Positions 11,021 to 21,690 of a stretch of DNA of 64,000 nt are shown one piece after another (position 1 is the stretch's first letter; every line of letters starts with the position of its first letter). The stretch is from Micropterix aruncella (Eukaryota; Arthropoda; Insecta; Lepidoptera; Micropterigidae). The notes beneath the pieces are model-generated. The model did not search any database and was not told where the DNA came from. It saw only the letters and a list, made by a program, of their open reading frames with translations. The stretch covers positions 4,189,424 to 4,253,423 of the forward strand of contig OX155954.1 of NCBI GenBank assembly GCA_944548615.1, in the 5' to 3' direction. A program made the position numbers and the translations under genes.

Positions 11021-11239
11021 AGGATCTCCAGTATATGTGTTATTGAAATTAATTTTATTGTGTTCAATGATAGGTATTTTACAAATATTATTTGCAGACT
11101 GACAGACTGACAGACGCATTGACATATCAATGACCTAGTTTTTACAGTAATGATTAATATCCACATACATTGTTTGTTGCCTTAAGTTAATTCCTAATAT
11201 TATTAGATACTCTTTTTTTTTCTTTTTTAACATATGTAG

Positions 11240-11440
11240 TTTGAAGTATGCACAAGCCGCTATTTTCTTGGTACGCTTGCCTTAGTACGGGCCCAGGCCT
11301 AGTTAGGCAGCGTTGATCTAATGAAGGACTGGGCTGCGGTTCTCTCTCTTTTGCAACTATTTACAACGGAGCCTCTAATGATAATATATGTAATGTACTG
11401 TAGTTTAAAAAATGCGCATTTCTTTAAATAAATAAATAAA
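11240..11440 (+). mobile_element. Short retroposon family D, copy 2
   Basis: Same landmark order as 6975-7185: gtatgcacaagccgct, cttggtacgcttgccttagt, ggcctagttaggc, 'cctctaatgataatat' and a terminal (AAAT)n at about 11425. Confidence 0.65.
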
Positions 11441-13500
11441 TATCGTATCCATCCAACAGCTAGAGAAAACTCTATTATATCTAACTCTATTTTCCATAAA
11501 ATATTGGAATCTTGTCACAGATTTATTTTATTTTATTTTTGGTATGTTATAAAATAATTCAATAAAAGTAACAGATTTTGACAAAAAAGAGTATATTTCT
11601 ACTATATACTACAAAAATATTATTATTTAATACTATTTTACGACATTCGTTTGCGAAGCAGATTAGATAAGATTTGTAGGGATTTTATCACCCCACCAGA
11701 TAGTATCTATAAGTAGTAGGTACAATATATATTTATTTCACAACATAGTTTTTTAACGATCGTTCAATAATACTAGTCTATTTTACAAATTATGTAGCAA
11801 TATCACTTGACGACCGAACGCAGGTAGAGGCTATATTCACGAATTTTTCGAAAGCGTTTGACAAAGTAAAAATTTTTCCGTATTCACTCTTTTGTTTGCT
11901 TGTTTGTATAACTTTCATTTTTTGATTATGCGTAAACTAATATATTCAAAAGATAAATGAAAGTCTTTATAGATATTTTACTTTATGATTTTTTCATCTA
12001 TAGTATCTGTATTTTTAATTGCGGACTCGTTTACGTATAATCACGAATGGAAAAATTGCAAAACGCTTGCCTGATGCGATTATCTTCTCCTCGAGGCGGG
12101 AAATCACTTTCTTCGACAAAGCTAACATTACTACTTCAGTTTCGTCCCACAACAATGTAAAAAAATCGCGATAGTGATTGGATGGCGTTGCAGATCGCCG
12201 GTCGCAAGGAACTCACGTAACTATAATGCGGGCGTAAATATTGAAGGACCTATTTCTTAAGGATTTGCCGATTTTATTCCAGATCGAGAAGGCACAAAAA
12301 GTGAAATCACCCTTGTAAGAAAACGATAGATTTTTAGGTATAAATGCCATATCTATCTATAGCTTAAATATTTACGTCAGATCCTTTCTGCCCCCCCCCC
12401 CCCCCAGTGTGGCTTCCACCCAGTGTGGCTTTAAGGAATTTCTCGTACTTCCATCGCCAACAAAGCGAATTCCCTAAAGCAAACAATTTAATAAAATATA
12501 TTACTTCGATTATCCCAACAATCCTCTTGTAGCGAGTGGTAATAAACTGAAACCGTAATGACGGCCTGAAATAAAAGCAGGCGCCATTGAACGAGCAGCC
12601 TCAACACGAGATGACTGAGTCGCTCAGAAAGTTTTGAGAAAACAAAATTATAAAAAGAGGTACCTCCGCGCAAACTGAATTGATTCGCGGACCCATTAGC
12701 ATGTTATTGCTATGAAAAGGAAGCAGTCGATAACATTCGATATCGACAATAATGAGGTAACCGCATATCGTAGTTTTACATGGATTTAATACTTTTTGAT
12801 TTGCAGTTTGGTATTTTACTTGATTTAAAAAAATATCCGACGATTGTTACTAGGCCAGGAGATAGCAACTGTAGAAGCGAAAGAAGCCTGATATTTTATC
12901 GTGTTTGGTTTCTGTGTCCAATATTAAGAAATATCAAGAAATATATACCTTGATTAAATATCCAATTTATTATCAACCGTGCCGTCCAGGTACAAATTGG
13001 AGGTAGCGACGTAGGTGAAAGTGTACTGTAAGGACGCCTATGGTTTCAATATTTGTTCAGTCGTCGTGTTTTACTTAATCTGCACCTGCACGTGTAAGTT
13101 ACAACATCTGTAAGCTGTAAGCTCTTATATAAAGATAAATAAAGATCTCGGAGATTTTCACATAAATAGCGGAAGCTCAAGATCATCCGACGCGATCTCG
13201 CAACTAGCACATAAATCACTCGTTTTTGACATCTGGGAGATTTGCCGACGATGCCGGACCAAAAATTTACAACAAGCGTATTTATTACTGTAGCTCTAAC
13301 TACCGATGTGTTTGGAAGCAGGTTGAAAACATTTCTAATACAAAATGGATTTTATAATTTAGCAGTTGTTTCGGATGCCAGTATTAATTTCCATTTACTT
13401 TATCGTTGTATTTGAATATATTCTTTTTTCTTGTAATCTTAAACGTTTATCGTATAATATGAAGAAATTACTATGAGTATGATTTAACATGCCATCAAAT
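11441..13500. other. Long unassigned AT-rich region
   Basis: No coding region was recognised over 2 kb. A loosely matching segment pair exists at 11900-12070 and 36590-36745 (tttttgattatgcgtaaact; ggactcgtttacgtataatc), suggesting an old dispersed repeat. A run of about 16 C lies at 12391-12406. The DNA at 12830-13300 is slightly less AT-rich, without a recognisable frame. Confidence 0.3.
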
Positions 13501-13504
13501 CGCT

Positions 13505-13898
13505 TATTACTTACGGCATAATTGGATGGGGTGGATGTGGTAAAACCCTGCTAGAGCCATTGCAAGTTGCGCAGAAATTTATATTAAAAATTATTCTACG
13601 TAGACCATATCGCCATCCCACTAATGAACTTTATAAGGAAGCTAAAGTTCTTGACTGTAGGCATTTTTTTCTAAAAACTTCCCTCTTAAGGCTATTTTTG
13701 GACAGTAACTCAAATTTAGGAATACTTCAGAACCGGCGACCAACGAGACAAGTTTTAGAAAATAGCTTAATAATACCCAGAAGGAAAACATCATTTGGAC
13801 AAAGACATTACTCTTTCATTGCGCCGAGATTTTACAATCTGATCAATATGGAAATAAAAATGAATTTGACATTTAGGGAATTCAAAAATAAATTATAG
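13505..13898 (+). pseudogene. LINE ORF2 C-terminal end (CR1/Jockey-like)
   Basis: The translated frame reads YGIIGWGGCGKTLLEPLQVA, then FILKIILRRPYRHPT, 'ELYKEAKVLD', GQRHYSFIAPRFYNLI and 'FREFKNKL', then stops. This order is the conserved tail of CR1/Jockey-group ORF2 proteins: 'YGI..WG.....LE.LQ....K.I', 'PT..LY....VL.....', 'R...Y..P..YN.L', 'F....K..L'. The frame is open for about 130 codons and ends at a normal stop, so only the 5' part is missing. The following 250 bp are AT-rich, as a 3'UTR would be. Confidence 0.75.
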
Positions 13899-14129
13899 AA
13901 ATGGTTATCGAATCATGACAGACTAACCAGACATCAAATGTTAGAAATAATAGTATAATAAAACTTAGGTGCACAAATTATTAACATATTTTTAAACATA
14001 TATGGTAATTATATTTTAATTAACTACCAAAAATTATTTGACTTTGACAATGAAGTATACTTTTTAGACTAGGTAATTTTATATTAATAAATATTAATGA
14101 CTGTTTCTTTCTTTTCTCACATATAACTT

Positions 14130-14630
14130 TATATATTTTATTTAATCGAATTTTATATGATATTTATTTCCGATTAAATAATGGAATTGCATTTTATTTA
14201 TTATATTATCTTTTAATATTTTTTATTATTATTTTTTTTTTTAAGCTATTGCATAGCTTTTATCGCGGGCCTAGGCCTAGGCCAGCGCGGCGACCGAATG
14301 AAGAAATTTCTTAACGAAAATGAATGATTTTAAACTGATAATTACGTCTAAACGAGTACTGCTTACGATTTGAAAAAAATATATGTTAAAGAAGAACATT
14401 TTCCTAATATTCTTAGATTTGAATATTTTAGATTTTGTTTATATTACATAGTGTAATTAATTTGTGAAATTAGGTCTAACCGAACACAAAAACGACTACT
14501 ACCCAAATTCTTGCTGGCGTATTATTATGAAACCTGCACCATTTTGAAGATAATTTAATTATCTATCTTTTTATCTACGCATTTTTTTGAAAAATTAGTT
14601 TTTTTTGCTTTATCGAAAAAAAAATTCGTG
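14130..14630. other. AT-rich spacer with short GC patch
   Basis: A gggcctaggcctaggcc patch at 14266 resembles the core of repeat D. Nothing else was recognised. Confidence 0.25.
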
Positions 14631-14634
14631 CGCG

Positions 14635-14722
14635 GCGCTCTATCGGAAGACGTTTAAATTATTCCGAATCATTTGCTTCCGCAGATGATTCGGAATAATT
14701 TCAACGTTTTCCGATAGAGCGC
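14635..14722. repeat. Near-perfect 38-bp hairpin
   Basis: Bases 14635-14672 and 14685-14722 are reverse complements at 36 of 38 positions, separated by the 12-nt loop ttgcttccgcag. The arms begin GCGCTCTATCGGAA. No flanking duplication was recognised. It could be a tiny foldback element or an RNA hairpin; the sequence alone cannot say which. Confidence 0.85.
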
Positions 14723-14723
14723 A

Positions 14724-15236
14724 GTTATCTGATATCAGAAAAAATAAAATAAATAAATAATTATAATTGCATAAGTTGTTAAAAATGCTAAGCAATAGCT
14801 TTACCGCGGCAGTCCCCGAGTGCCACACGTATGTTTTTATTTTATTCTGAAGACCACATTTTAAGGCAATTTAGTGTCATTGGCTTTTTACTAAAACTTG
14901 TATATTTGTAAGCATCCAAGCAATCAAGCAAACTTGATTGTAATATTGGAGTCCTGTCCACCCTAGAACGGGCTAGTCCCAGTTGGGTGACAGAAACAAA
15001 TAAGCAAAAGGTTAAGGTTTTGCCATTCGGTTCCTGTTATTTTTTAAGCTAATCAATGTTTCATAGTAATTAGTTCTTAAATAAATAAAAATAAAATAAA
15101 ATAATGAATTACTATTTTTTTATTTTATCCTACAGCTAGTTGATTCATTCGGTTCTTTACAGTCTTGTCGACATTACACAAAGTCTGTTTTTGTGTATTT
15201 TATTATATATACATAGTGTCATTTTGTTATTCCTTT
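14724..15236. other. AT-rich spacer left of the piggyBac-like element
   Basis: An AAATA/AAAAT-rich tail at 15075-15110 suggests an old retroposon end. No coding sequence was seen. Confidence 0.3.
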
Positions 15237-15255
15237 TTAACCCTTTGAGTATGAT

Positions 15256-15321
15256 ACGACCAAATTTGGTTCTGACACTTTTATCCGTTGCATCTGATAC
15301 GACCAAATTTGGTTCCACTCG
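15256..15321 (+). repeat. Subterminal direct repeats of the piggyBac-like element
   Basis: The motif gatacgaccaaatttggttc occurs twice, near 15254 and 15299. The MITE at 47200-47504 keeps two matching copies (as 'cgaccagatttggt') near its corresponding end. Conserved subterminal repeats in the superfamily are commonly transposase-binding sites, so that role is an inference here. Confidence 0.7.
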
Positions 15322-16189
15322 GCGCGCGCGCTTTCGAACGCTTTGTTTACCATCGAAAGCATTTTGTCTCTTTCATGCGTATAGCAGATCGGGTACAGTA
15401 TTAAATTCTCTCTGTTATCATGCGCCGCAGTAACTGCGCGGTCCATGTGAAGTATTATTACGGAACGCGCGAAGTCGAACGCAACTTTCTAGAAACGTCA
15501 AATCCGCCATTGCTTATGTCGGCATTTCAGAAACGGTTTTCGTGTAGATTTCGGTGTGTTTTTGAACGAATCGTAAGTAAAACCATTTCTACAACATCAT
15601 ATAGTCCCCCTAAACTGATTAGATGTACCATTTATCGTGTATATAAAGTATTTCGGGTCTTTGAATGTCCGCGTCGCAAATGCCAATGTCCACCATTGAT
15701 AATCGCAAAAATGTTTTCTTACGATTCTTGCATAATTTCTCGTGATATCTCAGAAATTTATGGATATATAGCTCTGAAATATATGTGATTATGTTTTCCC
15801 GTTATATAACTTATGCAATAACTAATGTTTTTTTTTGATAATGGTTGATTTCTCAAAACGCTTATGTTTTAGTATTCAAAGATTCGCGCTAAAAATACTA
15901 AAATTCGTGTTTTTCATCATTTTTTGCGGGAGGCTAATAGAGAATTCGAAAAAAAAAACGATATTTTATACGATAAAAACATAACCTCAATTTTTTTCGA
16001 TAAAATTTCGTAATTTCATAAAAGTTGGATTTCTTTATATCGGGAATTATAGAATATATAAAATAAAGTAGAAAAGTATATATAACTTTTTTGACATAAC
16101 TGCATATTTAGTGAAAAAAAACAGTTAGAAAGTTTTCGAATTCAATTTTGTTATTTTACAAAAAATTTCGTTATCCTTTCATCAATTAG

Positions 16190-16418
16190 ATGGCATCATC
16201 GCGACGGGACAGAATCCTAGACCTGGTGGTGGAGCAGTCTTCTGACGATGAGAGCAGCGATGGGAGCAGCATGGGCCCGGCGGAAGAACTTGGGATGGAG
16301 ACCGATGAAGGAGCGGATGACGGAGCGGAGACGACTTGGGACCAGTACATTGGCTTTGGCTATATGTCGCCGCTTTATGAGATGTACTGGTTGAGTCCAT
16401 CAGGCACCAAAGGCAGAT
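16190..16418 (+). CDS. Putative first exon of a piggyBac-like transposase
   Basis: The ATG at 16190 opens a frame of 76 codons plus one base and ends at a strong donor, agat/gtaagt at 16419. The product starts MASSRRDRILDLVVEQSSDD and is very acidic over residues 16-50 (EQSSDDESSDGSS, 'METDEGADDGAE'). A short basic start followed by an Asp/Glu/Ser-rich stretch is common in piggyBac-superfamily transposases. Its G+C is well above the flanks. It sits 950 bp inside the left end of a TTAA-flanked element, which fits. No downstream DDD catalytic domain was found: family A is inserted about 60 bp beyond the donor and the array follows. Unspliced, the frame stops two codons after the donor. The family assignment comes from position and composition, not from a catalytic motif. 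Confidence 0.5.
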
Positions 16419-16543
16419 GTAAGTGAATTACAATTTTATCATAAACAACTTAACATAACGGCCGATTAAACGGCCGGGGGCTAACGGGCCCATGATGAGG
16501 TGGCCACGATGACCCATGTCTTCAGGGTCGGTCACACTCACGG

Positions 16544-16551
16544 GTCAACAC
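16544..16551 (+). repeat. 8-bp target-site duplication, left
   Basis: GTCAACAC; an identical copy follows the hAT MITE at 17382-17389. The intact family A copy at 58018 has this octamer once, which gives the empty site. Confidence 0.95.
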
Positions 16552-17381
16552 TAGTGATGGGCGTGATTCTCAATTTTCAATCACGCAACGATCACGTTAC
16601 TGGTATTTTATCACGCGTGATAATAACTGCTACTCGTGATTTTCGTGATTGTACTGAAATGTACTGTGAAACGTTAAGTAACGAAGTTTCGTCAATGTGA
16701 TAACTGATAACAGAAACGCGCATTATATTTGCTTTATTGGTAATTAGAAGAATTAGCGTTCAGAAAGATTAACTCTCTCGCTCTTTTAGTGCTAAGCCGA
16801 GTTCGTCTTTCTGAAATAATGTAAGCCACTTGTCGCCAAAAGTTATTTTATTGCTAACAAATCATGAGCAAACTCATTTACATGAACGATTACGACGCGA
16901 GCGATAAGAGTGTCCAAATTCATGCCATAACAGTGTCTAAATTCATGCGATAACAGTGTCCAAATTCACGTTACGTACGAAATGAACGCGCCACTCATCA
17001 GTTATCGTCCAGCCGGCGCGGGCGTTCGTCAGAACGAACGGCGGATCACTGATCCACTGATCATATCACTGATCCACTGATCGCCGATCACTAGTGATTG
17101 AATTCGAATGAACGAAACCAAGTGAACGGTTCAATTAGGCGCTCACCGATCATCGTTCAGTGGCGCGCCGCGCGGTCGTTCAACGGCGATCAGTGAGAAC
17201 GGCCAATCGATGTGATCAGTGATCGGTCGCGTCGTAGCGGCGCGCGCCGAGTGATGGCAACGCGGTGCTGTTCGTAGCCGTGATTCAAATAGCATGTTCT
17301 TTCGAATTCTCGTAACGCGTTCTTCGTGATTGCAAATATCACAGGTTATGTTATTGCTATTCGTGATCACACCCATCACTA
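16552..17381. mobile_element. hAT-superfamily MITE, 830 bp
   Basis: The ends read TAGTGATGGGCGTGAT and, reversed, TAGTGATGGGTGTGAT (15 of 16 identical). They are flanked by the perfect 8-bp duplication GTCAACAC. A TAGTG/CAGTG-type end with an 8-bp duplication is the hAT signature. The interior is rich in 'cgtgat/atcacg' subterminal motifs, has three 23-bp units of 'agtgtccaaattcatg' at 16908-16975 and a 'cactgatccactgatc' repeat at 17045-17082. It has no transposase frame, so movement would need an enzyme from elsewhere. Confidence 0.9.
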
Positions 17382-17389
17382 GTCAACAC
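17382..17389 (+). repeat. 8-bp target-site duplication, right
   Basis: GTCAACAC, identical to 16544-16551. Confidence 0.95.
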
Positions 17390-18189
17390 CCATCCGATGG
17401 CCTCCTCGCATGGGGTGCGAACCTGGGTAGGACACTGGGTCAACCAGTCTCCCCCGGGAATCAAACCTCTGGCGCTCCTGGACGGTCTGCGCACCGAGCG
17501 GCGCAAGCCAATCGATTGTGCTCTCCGACTAACAATCGGGGGAGTCTGGAAACTGTATTATTTCCTATAGAGCGGGGGTGGTTGTGTACCTTATGGCGAC
17601 TGCTCTTGAATTGACCATTGGCCATCCGATCACGGTTCAGAGCCGGGCAAAGGACGCCTTGGTCCGCTATAGATTCGGTGTACTCCGTTTCACCGCTTCA
17701 TAAGGGAGAGGACCGCGCAAGCGACCTCGAACTCGGAACCAATCGAGAGACCGGAGAAATCTGGTCACAATTGGTAGTTAGGGCGCGAGTGCCGCCCGCC
17801 AGGCAACATACCTGGCTACTCGCGGTAAGGCGTTGGCTTCTAACGGGTTGTGGCGTAGCTAGACGTTGGATTTTCTAAATGTCCAAAGTCTTCTACGCTC
17901 ACTGCAGGGCGACAGAACGACTAATCGTTAAAACGTCCTGTGGTGACGGGCTCGCCCGTTGTAGATGACACCGCAAGATGTTAGTCAGAGTGCACAATCG
18001 ATTGGCTTACGCCGCACGGAGCGCAGGTCGTCCAGGAGCGCCAGAAGGTTGATTCCTAGGGGAAATGTCGCAAGATGTCTTGACTGAATCGAGGGCTTTT
18101 CCGTTGTCAACTACTCTTCAGACTTCTGTATGATTTTATTATCATAGATTTATTATTAATTTTTTTTTGTTTTTTTTTCTAAATTTCAG

Positions 18190-18553
18190 CAACCTGTCGG
18201 ATGCCCACCCAGATCTCCACCACTCACCGCCGCCGCCCGATCCCTTACTCGCTGCTGTCGTTAGAGAGGTATCAAAGTATTATAAAGAAATTGATTTGAA
18301 GATTTTATTACATACAACTAACGGAATTCTTGTATCTTCTAGACGTCTCCGCCATGGTCGCCTGGACTGTCCCGTCTGTTGTCGTCGCAGCTTAGAACGG
18401 TTTGTATATATAATAAATATAGTTTGGCAAATTGATTTTGGAGATTCACGGAATTCTTGTATCTTTTAGACGTCATCTCCGCGGTCGAGATCTCGCTCGC
18501 CACAGCCAGGACCGTCCCATCGAGTACCTCCACCTCTACCTTTTATTTTCTAA
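18190..18553 (+). CDS. Candidate three-exon gene fragment, unit 1
   Basis: Candidate exons are 18190-18268 (after tttctaaatttcag, before gtatca), 18343-18399 (after tgtatcttctag, before gtttgt) and 18470-18553 (after tgtatcttttag). All four splice sites obey AG/GT, and exons are richer in G+C than the introns. Entered with two bases, the three join in phase 0 and give a Pro/Ser-rich 72-residue tail: NLSDAHPDLHHSPPPPDP in exon 1, TSPPWSPGLSRLL in exon 2, TSSPRSRSRSPQPGPSHR in exon 3, then TAA. Entered with one base, a second Arg-rich chain is also open. The exon at 16190-16418 ends with one base and so fits only the second chain. No protein family was recognised. It may be a captured 3' gene end or part of the element's own transcript. 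Confidence 0.4.
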
Positions 18554-19099
18554 AATGCAATGTATTATCTTTATAATGGCTCGATTGATTGCGTTTCTTC
18601 GTAAACTAAAGTCCTGTACTATTGTAGTCCCGCAGAACTATTGTAGTCCCGCAGGTTATTCGCGTGTTAGTTTGATTTTACTATGTTCTTACGATCTAGA
18701 TTATATGTACAACTTACGAGCTATGTTAGCTTCGATCTACTTTATATGTACAACTTACAAAATTTGTTAGCGAAGTAGAACTAATGTGGTAATTGTCTAA
18801 ATTATTATGTTCAATGATTATCTTATTTTAGTTTCACACATATATTTTGTGATACATTTGTTTCAGTGATACATGTAATACATTTTGTGATACATTTCAC
18901 ACGGACGACTTTCTGCGCGTCGAATGTAAAATGAACGGTTGTCACTTTTCCGCACTAAAACTAACTACCGAAGATAAAGCAGCTGAATCTAAGACCGCTT
19001 GAAATGCGTTCAACCTTATTCCGACGGCTATAAGTTCGACAGAATCGTCGATCGTTCATTTCATATTCTGCTCTTTTGTGTTTTTTTTCTAAATTTCAG

Positions 19100-19463
19100 C
19101 AACCTGTCGGATGCCCACCCAGATCTCCACCACTCACCGCCGCCGCCCGATCCCTTACTCGCTGCTGTCGTTAGAGAGGTATCAAAGTATTATAAAGAAA
19201 TTGATTTGAAGATTTTATTACATACAACTAACGGACTTCTTGTATCTTCTAGACGTCTCCGCCATGGTCGCCTGGACTGTCCCGTCTGTTGTCGTCGCAG
19301 CTTAGAACGGTTTGTATATATAATAAATATAGTTTGGCAAATTGATTTTGGAGATTCACGGAATTCTTGTATCTTTTAGACGTCATCTCCGCGGTCGAGA
19401 TCTCGCTCGCCACAGCCTGGACCGTCCCATCGAGTACCTCCACCTCTACCTTTTATTTTCTAA
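19100..19463 (+). CDS. Candidate three-exon gene fragment, unit 2
   Basis: Exons 19100-19178, 19253-19309 and 19380-19463 with all splice dinucleotides kept. The A-to-T change near 19417 is silent (Pro) in the Pro/Ser-rich chain but changes Gln to Leu in the Arg-rich chain. Otherwise as unit 1. Confidence 0.4.
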
Positions 19464-20009
19464 AATGCAATGTATTATCTTTATAATGGCTCGATTGATT
19501 GCGTTTCTTCGTAAACTAAAGTCCTGTACTATTGTAGTCCCGCAGAACTATTGTAGTCCCGCAGGTTATTCGCGTGTTAGTTTAATTTTACTATGTTCTT
19601 ACGATCTAGATTATATGTACAACTTACGAGCTATGTTAGCTTCGATCTACTTTATATGTACAACTTACAAAATTTGTTAGCGAAGTAGAACTAATGTGGT
19701 AATTGTCTAAATTATTATGTTCAATGATTATCTTATTTTAGTTTCACACATATATTTTGTGATACATTTGTTTCAGTGATACATGTGATACATTTTGTGA
19801 TACATTTCACACGGACGACTTTCTGCGCGTCGAATGTAAAATGAACGGTTGTCACTTTTCCGCACTAATACTAACTACCGAAGATAAAGCAGCTGAATCT
19901 AAGACCGCTTGAAATGCGTTCAACCTTATTCCGACGGCTATATGTTCGACAGAATCGTCGATCATTCATTTCATATTCTGCTCTTTTGTGTTTATTTTCT
20001 AAATTTCAG

Positions 20010-20373
20010 CAACCTGTCGGATGCCCACCCAGATCTCCACCACTCACCGCCGCCGCCCGATCCCTTACTCGCTGCTATCGTTAGAGAGGTATCAAAGTAT
20101 TATAAAGAAATTGATTTGAAGATTTTATTACATACAACTAACGGACTTCTTGTATCTTCTAGACGTCTCCGCCATGGTCGCCTGGACTGTCCCGTCTGTT
20201 GTCGTCGCAGCTTAGAACGGTTTGTATATATAATAAATATAGTTTGGCAAATTGATTTTGGAGATTCACGGAATTCTTGTATCTTTTAGACGTCATCTCC
20301 GCGGTCGAGATCTCGCTCGCCACAGCCAGGACCGTCCCATCGAGTACCTCCACCTCTACCTTTTATTTTCTAA
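20010..20373 (+). CDS. Candidate three-exon gene fragment, unit 3
   Basis: Exons 20010-20088, 20163-20219 and 20290-20373 with splice dinucleotides kept. One exon 1 change (near 20077, G to A) is Val to Ile in the Pro/Ser-rich chain and silent in the other, so the substitutions do not yet favour either chain. No fourth unit follows. Confidence 0.4.
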
Positions 20374-20815
20374 AATGCAATGTATTATCTTTATAATGGC
20401 TCGATTGATTGCGTTTCTTCGTAAACTAAAGTCCTGTACTATTGCAGTCCCGCAGAACTATTGTAGTCCCGCAGATTATTCGCGTGTTAGTTTGATTTTA
20501 CTATGTTCTTACGATCTAGATTATATGTACAACTTACGAGCTATGTTAGCTTCGATCTACTTTATATGTACAACTTACAAAATTTGTTAGCGAAGTAGAA
20601 CTAATGTGGTAATTGTCTAAATTATTATGTTCAATGATTATCTTATTTTAGTTTCACACATATATTTTGTGATACATTTGTTTCAGTGATACATGTGATA
20701 CATTTCACACGGACGACTTTCTGCGCGTCGAATGTATAATGAACGGTTGTCACTTTTCCGCACTAAAACTAACTACCGAAGATAAAGCAGCTGAATCTAA
20801 GACCGATTATGAATG

Positions 20816-21690
20816 AATGAATGAATGAATCTAAGACCGATTATGAATGAATGAATTAATGAATCTATCATTATCTTATTTTAGTTTCACACATATATAT
20901 TTTTATACCTAACGATGAAAAAATGATAGTGGTTGTAAAAAGTCTGTTGGCTAAAATTGTACTGTATTATCTTTGGTAGGTATATTATGTAATTGTTTTG
21001 TATACCTAACATTAAAAATAGGTTTCCTCTTGATTTGGTTACTGATTCTTCTCAGAGTGGCCATTTTCGAATCAGTTGTAAGTCATAACAAAAAAAAAAT
21101 ATGTTTGATTTGTGGGAAAATCGTGTTTTATTTCTTCGTATGATTTTTTGGTAAATATTTTTTTTTTGTATTTTTGTAACAAATTTTTTTTTTTATAAAG
21201 TTTATACGTAAAATAATGAAAGAATTTATATTCTGCAAAGATTGCGTAACAAATTATGTTATTACAACCACTGCAAATTTTATCGATATTATCTGTTTGC
21301 CCATCACTAGCGGCTTTCAGCTTTTTGTATGGGAATTATTGCAAACTTCCAGTATTATTTATTATTATTTTTACTATGAAACGTGACTGTTTAGAGTATA
21401 ATAATTACTTATTGGACATATAACAAGCGCCAATATTTCAATAAATTTCAAAAACTATTAAAGACTTCGGAATTATGACGGTTCAAAAATAGTACTGCTT
21501 TTTTGAGGACAGATTTGAAACATATTTAGTTTTCTATATCTATAAAACAAACTGGAGGTTTTTGTTCTATTTATAGCATAGTATGATATAGTAGTCGACT
21601 GATTTCAACACAATTTCAAATAAAAAGAGCCTCTAATCATTCATAAATAAAACATACATAAAAAAAAATACTCGATGATTCATCAAAAAT
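20816..21690. other. Right interior of the piggyBac-like element
   Basis: It starts with (GAAT)n patches at 20811-20865 and a short repeat of array sequence (ttatcttattttagtttcac at 20872, also at 20640). 'gcccatcactag' at 21299-21310 looks like a hAT-type right end, but no matching left end or duplication was found. No transposase frame was seen. Confidence 0.4.

Larger units (their letters stand above)
16475..18068 (+). repeat. Repeat family A, copy 3 (inverted-head form), split by a hAT MITE
   Basis: The left part, 16475-16551, carries cgggcccatgatgaggtggc and cgggtcaacac. The rest resumes at 17382 with gtcaacacccatccgatggc and follows the full landmark order to 'gacgggctcgcccgttgtag' (17945). 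It then continues with ttagtcagagtgcacaatcg (17980), which is the reverse complement of the element's own head (compare 17500-17530), and breaks off near 18068. Copy 8 has the same internal junction ('caccgcaag.tgttagtcag'). Confidence 0.8.
18170..20815 (+). repeat. Tandem array, three 910-bp units
   Basis: Equivalent points lie exactly 910 bp apart (for example the acceptor before aacctgtcggatgcccaccc at 18190, 19100 and 20010). Units 1 and 2 are complete. Unit 3 has lost about 17 bp in the 'gatacattttgtgatacatt' part and ends near 20815, followed by a short (GAAT)n patch. Substitutions between units are very few, so amplification was recent. Each unit contains three candidate exons separated by 74-nt and 70-nt introns. 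The array lies inside the piggyBac-like element. Confidence 0.95.

Noticed and set aside
15420..15788. A 122-codon plus-strand frame at the left of the piggyBac-like element
   Set aside because: It starts inside the non-coding left end, has no recognisable domain, and ends before the better supported exon at 16190.
20811..20865. (GAAT)n and other short repeats considered as a CRISPR-like array
   Set aside because: Units are 4 bp without spacers, and the sequence is clearly from an animal.
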